Source: Phaeoceros laevis
Taxonomy: Eukaryota > Anthocerotophyta > Anthocerotopsida > Notothyladales
DNA: 24,471 nucleotides
Direction: 5' to 3'
Assembly (NCBI GenBank): GCA_049999765.1
Contig: JBNGIQ010007608.1
Span: 1 to 24,471, forward strand
Positions 18,497 to 24,471 of this stretch are shown piece after piece. A model generated the notes under the pieces. That model had not been told where the DNA came from. It did not search any database and saw nothing but the letters and a program-made list of their open reading frames with translations. The translations under genes were made by a program, and so were the position numbers. Each line of letters starts with the position of its first letter. Within the stretch, counting starts at the first letter, position 1.

Positions 18497-19189
18497 ATTC
18501 ACCGGAGTGCCCGCCATGTCCGTGAGGCCTCGCTGGCTGAGCACAACAAGCAAACTCCGTGCCGCGGGTGAGCTGAATAGTGACGCGTGAAGAGAGCCTG
18601 CTGATGGGATTGTAGGCGCGCTCCTCTTGCGGCGCCGGCCATCACCGGACGTCCGGTGTTGGCGTCCCGCCCGCAACAATGTTAATGATGTGCGCATGAA
18701 TTCCTGGGAGGCACAGGGCACCCCGATGCCATTCCTGCCGCGGTGCCCCTCATCTCCAGAGGAGTAGCCTCCATCGTTGCCTTCGTAGTACAGAGTGCGA
18801 TCACGGTCACTCGTGCAATCCTCCTCACTGCCTCCAGCAACCAGAGAATCGCTCCTTGCAATGTCAGATGGCAGCACTGTCTGCTGAGGCGCACCTTGCT
18901 GGTCGATGAGGCATCCGAAATCCACTATGGAGGCGTCGTCCTAGGGAGGCAGCGTGTCATGCACCTGTCGATCGATGCTCACAACAGAAACGTTAGCAAC
19001 ACATTTGGCCCCTGCGACAGCGGCAAAGTCATGAATGACATCACTAGCACTGTCTGCACTCATGCTGCACAGTGTCGGGTAGGTGTTGCATGCAAGGCGG
19101 ATGGGATCGTGGCACAACGGAGCTTGGGTGCTGAAGCTCAACTGCCGACAGGGTGAAGTCCTCCCACTCTTCGCAAGTGCATGCGACAC
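18497..19189 (-). pseudogene. Outer DDE transposase, N-terminal part
   Basis: This aligns with the N-terminus of the inner transposase: SHALAKSG, ACNTYPTL, DDASIVDFGCLIDQQ, SLVAGGSEEDCTSD, HRTSG and FSSPAARSLLVVLSQRG. The position of the inner copy's ATG is GTG here (19187-19189), so the start is lost or lies elsewhere. A TAG at 18941-18943 interrupts just before DDASIVDF. The frame ends at 18497, where the inner element's right inverted repeat begins; the continuation is at 3836-4703. It encodes the acidic, low-complexity region and no catalytic residues. A perfect palindrome (18643-18658) encodes HRTSG, as its counterpart does in the inner copy (11052-11067). Confidence 0.8.
18643..18658. 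repeat. Perfect 16-bp palindrome
   Basis: CACCGGACGTCCGGTG is a perfect palindrome, in the coding frame of the outer transposase remnant. It is the archetype of the window-wide family. Confidence 0.95.
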
Positions 19190-19840
19190 ACCAACGGTCG
19201 TGGCATTGCGGCCAAGAGAGAGACAGTATGCTAAAGTTAGCTACGCAGCCACTGCCAACCAAATAATGCATGTAATTAAATGCCATTTCGGCTTTCAGAT
19301 GCTACGTGTACCTTTTGTCCAGCACTGCGCCACATTTTGCTAGGTTGTGCCGGGTTTCGCTGTGTTTCGTTGGGGTGTGGCGAAACCTGGCAACACCGGC
19401 AAAACCTCACATACGACGGCAGGATTTATGAGGGGGGGCCTTTCTAGCTGGATGTAGTCGGTGCCATAGCCAGGCACAGGACCCGAGCAGGCCACCAGAG
19501 CGTGGATTCAGCAGCCTGTCCGCACCTTCCATGATTGCAAACCCGCGTGGGACGTGCCAGGTCGCTGTGGAGCAGCGCGCGGGAAATGGCGTCCCTCGTC
19601 GAGCAGGCAGCTCTTATGCATGGGCTGGTCGTCACCTTCATACAGTCCTTTTCTCTGAAGCAAGCAGTGGAGGCCACCTCGCGTTCTCTCTTGGTGTGCT
19701 CCACAAGTGTGCGCGCAAGGTTAGGGAGACCCAATCTCACGCACTCTCTGTTGCAGTTTGGGAATCGCACCGGACGTCCGGTGCTTGGATGTGTCGATGT
19801 TTTTTTGCCTTCACGATTTGCGGTTGGGTTGTGCTCGCAG
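19190..19840. other. Divergent intergenic region of the outer element
   Basis: This lies between the outer transposase N-terminus (minus) and the outer ParB-methyltransferase start (plus). It shares TGCCATAGCCAGGCA (19462-19476) and a GGCGAAACCTG block with the inner intergenic region, supporting common descent of the divergent pair. A plus-strand frame is open through 19535-19840 in phase with the gene but has no counterpart in the inner copy, so I treat it as leader sequence. A perfect palindrome (19768-19783, CACCGGACGTCCGGTG, extended to 18 bp by flanking G and C) lies 57 bp before the start codon. Confidence 0.55.
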
Positions 19841-20440
19841 ATGGCTCCTGGGAAGAAAAGAAGCGTGCAAATTGGAGAGACCTCTAACGCAGCTGTTGCT
19901 GCCAAGCTTGCACGTCACAAAGGAGGACACGCCGCTTTCCGTCCCTCAGATGAGAAAATGGCAACGCCCATGGTGCCGGCTGGGAGTGTGGCCACGCCTC
20001 CAGCTGGGCATGGGTTTCTGTTGTCGCCCCCGAGCCGTTCCACGTTTGTGAACCCCTACATCACGGCAGAGCTGGAGTTGATACGCAACCTCTACAAAAG
20101 CACTACGAAGGCGGACCTCCGTGATCGAGCATGGATAGCACAAATGCGGGATGTCCTGATAAGTCAACATGTGTACTTGTTCGTCAGCCAGGGAGCCACC
20201 TTGGATCCTACAGCCAGGAAGGACAATGCGGGTGCGGTAATCTTCATGCAACATGTCATGGACAATGGAGAGCTAGCTGTGATGGTGCTAGTGACTTTGA
20301 AGCCAAAGGAGCCTTTGGCGTTTGCAACAGCCACTGCCACTGCCAGGGTGCTAATAGTGGCTCCGAAAGCATTCGACGGAGTAGGTTGTCAGCCAGAGAA
20401 GTTTCTCGAAAAACTCTTGAAGGCAATGAGGGGCACAAGT
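19841..20440 (+). pseudogene. Outer ParB-methyltransferase gene, exon 1
   Basis: It starts at ATG 19841-19843 (MAPGKKRS), preceded by CTCGCAG. It aligns with exon 1 of the inner gene: NPYITAELELIRNLYKS, HVYLFVSQGATLDP, KDNAGAVIFMQ, LVTLKPKEP and CQPEKFLEKLLKA. Unlike the inner copy it is open to its phase-0 end (CACAAGT/GTACGT at 20440/20441). Its function is unknown. The gene is marked as a pseudogene because later exons are broken. Confidence 0.7.
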
Positions 20441-20501
20441 GTACGTTGGATGACATTCGCACTGCTAATTTGCACTGCTAATTCTGCTTATGTGTTGGTA
20501 G

Positions 20502-22397
20502 CTTTCCATATGCATTGCGTGCTGTCAAATGTTGAACTTTTGTCTCATGACGCCCTCCACGAGGCTGCATTGGATGCAGTGAGTGAGTTTTGAACTCATG
20601 CCAAAATTGTCCGGAAGCCTCCGTCCTTGGCTTCCGGCAATGAAGATGCCGGGAATGACTCCACCGACTTTTCGCAGGCAAGGCCGTCGGTGTCACAGCG
20701 CTCACCCGGTCCCACCCGCACTTTCGACGGACGATTTTCGAAGGGTCATGATGCGACAGGAGGCAGCACGCACTGGACATCCGGTGGAAACACCAGCCAG
20801 CATAATTCGATGGATGCAGATGCCCAAGGCTTGGACAACACAGATGTTGATGATGGGAATGGCTCAGACGGGGGTGGTGGTTCGTGTGACACTGGTGACA
20901 GCAATGCATCTCATTCGGACCTTGAGGAGAACTGCTCACGGCCAGATTCACTGCAAGCCAGCACTCCGCAGCGGCGGAGGGTTCAGCTGACCCGAATGAC
21001 ACACATTGGGTTGATACATTGTTGGGGCGGCAGGCCCTGGCTGACATCAGTGCAGACAGTCCGCAGCAATAGCCCAAACATGGGCGGCCTCCAAAAGCCT
21101 ATGCACACGGCAAGGAGAACAAGCCACTGCGAAAGGCAGCAGCAAAGGCATCAAATAACGGCAAGCCAGGCAAAGCAGGTGCAGCAAATGGGGATGGAGT
21201 GGACGATAACTTGCCAGATTTCGTGAGGGAGGCCAAGGACGCGGCAGTTGTAACAGATGACGACAGATTGAAAGTGGAGCAGGAAACTGAGCTGGACAAA
21301 ATCCGGAACCTTGCAGCTAGCAAGAGGGTTTGGGAAGGGACGCTACAGGTGCATATTGAGTGGTGCAAACCACCTGCTGACTTGTGTGAATTAGCTGCTG
21401 TGCGGGACCTGGATATGCCGTAGGTGGAAACACTAATGAGCAAGATGAAGCACAATCCGTGGGTTGCTGGAATGCTTCCCCTTTTCGTTGTTGTTGACCC
21501 CGTGCAGTGCCCACATGCCTCTGATTTTAGTATGGATGACTTTGATGGAGGGAAGTATGTTGTCTATGTGCTAGGAGGAGACCACTCCTACCAGGCCAGA
21601 CTTCGGCTTGCAGCTGAGTGCCCAGACAAGCTGCCTTCCAGTGGCTGGAGGCATATGTGCTAGCAGGGCTTACTAAGGAAGAGATGTGGCTGCTTGCAAC
21701 AGATCACAATACTATGGCTGAATGTCGAAAATTTTTTTCTTTCATAGACCGGGTTAGGTACATTAGACATGAGCTGGTTGATAGGCTGCGAAAAGGAGAG
21801 AAGTGTGATGTGGACTGGAAGTTAGATGTGTTTCAGCGTCTTGGCATGATACCATCTTGGGACAGCACCAAGCATGGAGATAAAATTCAGTATCATCGAC
21901 TGCTTGACAACAAGTCTCTAGAATACTGTGTAGCAAAAGTATCGCAAGATGTTTGGAAGTTTGTGAATGAGATATTTGAGAAGTTCGAGCAAAAAAGGTT
22001 GCCTGAACAGGTTCGGGCAGCTGCTGCTCTAGAAGCAAAGGTTGCAAAATCAAAGCGTAAGCCTCGGAAGGCTTCCATAGTGAGAGAGAGCATGGTGGTG
22101 CATGCAAAGGATTCAGGCATACCAGTGCGGGTGTGGCGTGGGTTCCAACTTGAAGGAATAGAGCACTCTGCTGCAGGAGATACTAACTTGAAAACCGCTT
22201 GTGTGAAGGTGCTTTCAGGCGAGCTAACTTTGAAAGAAATATATGCATGGCTGGAGAATGCAAAGAAGCTGAATCTCATTCAAGTGGCCATAACAAAGCA
22301 CTTAAACTGCTCGACGTTTGATCAAGTGCGTGAAAGGTTTCCCTTTCACTGTACAGTTGAGCAAGTTAGCAGTTTTCAGCTGGCTTTTGCAAAAGTG
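20502..22397 (+). pseudogene. Outer ParB-methyltransferase gene, exon 2 (ParB-like, broken)
   Basis: The acceptor is unclear; TTGGTAG at 20495-20501 is the nearest candidate. DALHEAALDAV aligns with the inner exon 2, but TGA at 20591-20593 follows at once. An acidic linker with a palindrome (20771-20786) leads to a frameshift at about 21000-21200, then DLPDFVREAKDAAVVTDDD-like sequence. TAG at 21421-21423 stands where the inner copy has Trp. The ParB-like fold reads WVAGMLPLFVVVDPVQC, YVLGGDHSYQARLRL, a frameshift at about 21630, then LLATDHNTMAECRK. The rest (DVDWKLDVFQRLGMIPSWDS to FQLAFAK) is open and close to the inner copy, ending at the donor AAAAGTG/GTAAGA (22397/22398). Confidence 0.8.
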
Positions 22398-22937
22398 GTA
22401 AGACCAAACCCTAAACGTGGGATGTGATTGCAATCTACGTTTTTTTCACGGCATTTTGTGCACTGGATGTCCGGTGCTGTGACAACCTGCTGCAAGTATC
22501 TGAGCATGCCAACTGGCTTTTGGAGTTTGTTGGCATGTGCTTGTGCACATGCCAACACCGGATGTCTGGTGACAACACTCGCTGTCTGCCCATGCCATGT
22601 TCATGTGGCATTTTCACTGTGTGAATGCTTCAAAAATCGGGTGCAGTTGATACATATGTCCTGTGGTTAATTATGTAGGCTGCTGCCAAAACCTGGTCAA
22701 CTGGCTGTTGGCTTTTGGAGTTTGTTGGCATGTGCTTACAAGTGCACATGAGTGCACCGGTTGTCCGGTGACAACACTCGCTGTCTGCCCATGCCATGTA
22801 CATATGGCATTTTGCACTGTGTGAATGCTTCTAAAATCGGGTGCAGTGGATGTCCCGTGGCTATGTAGCCTGCTGCCAAAACCTGGTCAGCTGCCTATTG
22901 GTCTAATTTTTTTCTCGTGCTGCTTTGCTATGCACAG
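22398..22937 (+). other. Intron 2 of outer ParB-methyltransferase gene
   Basis: The donor is at 22398 and the acceptor TATGCACAG ends at 22937. It is 540 nt with no PPR cargo, unlike the matching intron of the inner copy. It consists largely of a tandem duplication carrying four members of the palindrome family. Confidence 0.7.
22515..22905. repeat. Direct duplication of about 195 bp
   Basis: Two diverged head-to-tail copies (about 22515-22709 and 22710-22905) start at GGCTTTTGGAGTTTGTTGGC. Each carries CACCGG-type palindromes at the same place (22556-22571 and 22755-22770) and a second, weaker site (GTTGATACATATGTCCTGTG versus CAGTGGATGTCCCGTG at 22844-22859). Confidence 0.8.
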
Positions 22938-23690
22938 TGATTGCGTTCTGTTGGTGATGTGGATCAACTGCCACCGAGTTTCAAAGAGCATCTCTTCAAA
23001 GCGAAAGAATGGAAAAAAATGAAATCTTGACCAGCAGGAACACTTGAAAGAAAGTGGCCCGTCAACAAAAGTATGTGTACTATAGGGACGAGGACTGGCC
23101 TGCAGGTGTGATGAGCAAGCTCTCCATTCTGACTGGGGATATGAAGGGCATGGTTGGGTTCCTGGAGGGACATGCGTACACTCTCTTTGTGCTTGACTTG
23201 CCAAGGGGCTTGGACCTGGATCCAACATCGAGAGAGTATGACATTCGCGAAGTTCACGCATCAACAATTTGACAGCATCATCAATCAGTTCATTAACATC
23301 ACAACAGCAGAGGTATATCGCATTGTTGTGTTCCATTCCCCTGATGACATGTCCATGGTGAGAGAAGTGTTGATGGCATAGTGCCAAGGAGGAGTTACAA
23401 CATGCGTATGGCACAAAACCAATGTGACTGCTCCAACGAAGGATATTTTGTACGATGCACTGGGTTTTTTCATAGTTGCTGCAGGTTCAAAGCTGGAGGG
23501 CTGCATTCCCACGGCATTTCCAGTGGGTGCATTTTTGTCCATAAGCCCGGGTGCTGCTGGGGTCACAAATGTGTTTTCACACCCTGCTGTGGAACTCAAG
23601 CTCTGCTACACGACAGCAGATGACAAGGTGGTGTCTCCCTACCAAAAGCCTTTGCGTTTAATGAAGAAGCTCATTAGCATGTTCACAGCC
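22938..23690 (+). pseudogene. Outer ParB-methyltransferase gene, exon 3 (truncated methyltransferase)
   Basis: This aligns with the inner methyltransferase exon from SVGDVDQLPPSFKEHLFKAKEW to KPLRLMKKLISMF. Its first codon is TGA where the inner copy has AGG. A stop and frameshift at about 23025-23054, a frameshift near 23250 and TAG at 23379-23381 follow. The catalytic-motif region reads LFVLDLPRGLDLD, the same unusual form as in the inner copy. Homology stops at about 23690, just before the AdoMet-binding motif I, which is absent from the rest of the window. The product would lack AdoMet binding and be inactive. Confidence 0.8.
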
Positions 23691-23699
23691 CACTACAAG

Positions 23700-23838
23700 A
23701 AAAAGGGGGGTTTTGCCACATCCCTTTTTGCCACAAGTGTGGCAAATAGTGCGTTTGCCCTACCCCTTGCTTTGCCACACGGTAACCGGCCGGGGTTTTG
23801 GTCCTACCACACTTTGCCATACCGTAACCAGTGGTAGG
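23700..23838. repeat. Small inverted-repeat sequence replacing the methyltransferase end
   Basis: TTTGCCAC (23727-23734) pairs with GTGGCAAA (23739-23746), and CCTACCAC (23803-23810) with GTGGTAGG (23831-23838). GCCACACGGTAACC and GCCATACCGTAACC are diverged direct repeats within it. It may be a MITE-like insertion that cut off the outer methyltransferase; no target duplication was identified. Confidence 0.45.
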
Positions 23839-24061
23839 CAGCCTTTCTGTTAAACTGCCTAAGTCGTGCCCACCTCCTCCCGAATTGCAAATCTGCCGCT
23901 ACGCTGTAATTAGATTGCTGATGGCCAGCGTGTAGGACTACCTTGGAGCCTCCACGGCATTGAGAGGCACAGGCAGACGTTTCTCAAGGATTCCAATGCA
24001 ACAATCTTGAAGCGGCAGCCACAGACATCCATCGAATCGGACGAAGAGGGGGCTCGAGGCT
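23839..24061. other. No gene recognised
   Basis: The sequence is unremarkable, without long frames, tandem repeats or palindromes of the family. It separates the truncated outer gene from the short reading frame at 24062. Confidence 0.4.
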
Positions 24062-24211
24062 ATGGGTGGATCTAGGAATGGCCGCCGGCGCCTGCTATTC
24101 CTGCTTCCGCTGCTCTGCATTTGGGGCATTATCCTGTTGGCGCACCCTGGCCCCGCCTCCGCTCAGCCAGGTAGCCCTAGCGCGCATTCCTTCCTTCAAT
24201 TCCTTGATTGA
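24062..24211 (+). CDS. Short ORF with signal-peptide look (possible first-exon fragment)
   Basis: Forty-nine codons begin with ATG and read basic residues (RNGRRR), then a hydrophobic core (LLFLLPLLCIWGIILLAHP), then PASAQP, a plausible signal-peptidase site after ASA. A possible donor follows directly (GCCAG/GTAGCC at about 24170). This fits the first exon of a secreted or membrane protein, captured or left behind, but no downstream exon is seen before the PPR fragment. Codon GC content is higher than in the neighbours. It could also be chance. Confidence 0.35.
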   Translation: MGGSRNGRRRLLFLLPLLCIWGIILLAHPGPASAQPGSPSAHSFLQFLD

Positions 24212-24311
24212 TGACAGCAGGTGATGCTTACAGGTGGGGGAAATTAAAGGGTGCATGAATTCGGAGCCCTGCTGCTCCGGGGACGCTATTGAAACGAGGG
24301 GAAGTTGGCCT

Positions 24312-24471
24312 GATGCCCTTATTGCTGGGTATGCACAGCAAGGACTCGGCCAAGAGGCGCTTGTTGTGTATGGACAAATGGCGGAGGCGGGCCTCATTTT
24401 GGCTGACCATGTTACTTTTGCTCGCCTTCTGAAGGCGTGTGCAAGCACTGGTGCCTTGCAGAAGGGCAGGT
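24312..24471 (+). pseudogene. PPR fragment running off the right edge
   Basis: The frame reads DALIAGYAQQGLGQEALVVY, GQMAEAGLILADHVTFARLL, KACASTGALQKGR and is open to the last base. It is the cleanest copy of the PPR module seen in the two intron arrays, in the plus orientation. It may be the start of another array or part of a real PPR gene outside the window. Confidence 0.7.

Noticed and set aside
4690-18510. Target-site duplication at the ends of the inner element
   Set aside because: Flanks (CACCAAC on the left, ATTCACC on the right) do not match at 2 to 10 bp, whether or not the outermost A/T is counted as part of the terminus.
19535-19840. N-terminal extension of the outer ParB-methyltransferase gene
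   Set aside because: The frame is open but has no counterpart upstream of the inner gene, and the aligned start in both copies is an ATG directly after a CAG.

Overview
The window looks like nuclear DNA of a land plant, probably a seedless one (fern, lycophyte or bryophyte; the lineage is a guess). The evidence is degenerate arrays of plant-style PPR repeats, a fragment that reads as the WD40 region of coatomer subunit alpha (alpha-COP), and coding blocks split by GT/AG introns. No database search was possible, so all family names come from motif reading.

Almost everything belongs to two copies of one large DNA transposon family, one nested inside the other. Each copy has two divergent genes separated by a few hundred bases. 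The minus-strand gene is a DDE-type transposase of the kind I know as DUF7869 proteins: a Cys-rich N-terminal half, a CDTC motif, an IDGMDQ / QMDN / GHTHDQID catalytic block and an SH3-like C-terminus. The plus-strand gene joins a ParB/sulfiredoxin-fold domain to a beta-class N4/N6 DNA methyltransferase domain.

Layout. Outer copy: transposase C-terminal part at 693-2494 and middle part at 3836-4703, N-terminal part at 18497-19189, and ParB-methyltransferase gene at about 19841-23690. Inner copy: 4704-18496 (13.8 kb including a 100-N gap), bounded by perfect 23-bp inverted repeats. It carries its own transposase (5282-11607, minus) and ParB-methyltransferase gene (12175-18172, plus). The inner copy sits inside the outer transposase gene. 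The two outer halves join at the point predicted by alignment to the inner copy.

The inner copy also carries cargo in its introns. The transposase intron (7122-9768) holds an alpha-COP fragment and a PPR array. The second intron of the ParB-methyltransferase gene (14735-16990) holds another PPR array, flanked by a 15-bp direct repeat. Both arrays are in the sense of their host gene. A further PPR piece runs off the right edge (24312-24471).

A 16-bp palindrome family, roughly CAC-NN-GAYGTC-NN-GTG with compensating arm changes (CCGG, CTGG, CAAG, CAGG), recurs about 28 times outside tandem arrays. It also forms the units of two tandem arrays.

All four genes carry stops or frameshifts, so neither copy looks autonomous now. 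The least damaged gene is the inner ParB-methyltransferase: its ParB exon and methyltransferase exon are open over long stretches, with one nonsense codon in exon 1 and one frameshift early in exon 2. If the two genes act together, the transposase would move the element and the ParB-methyltransferase would bind and/or modify element or target DNA; that role is inference.
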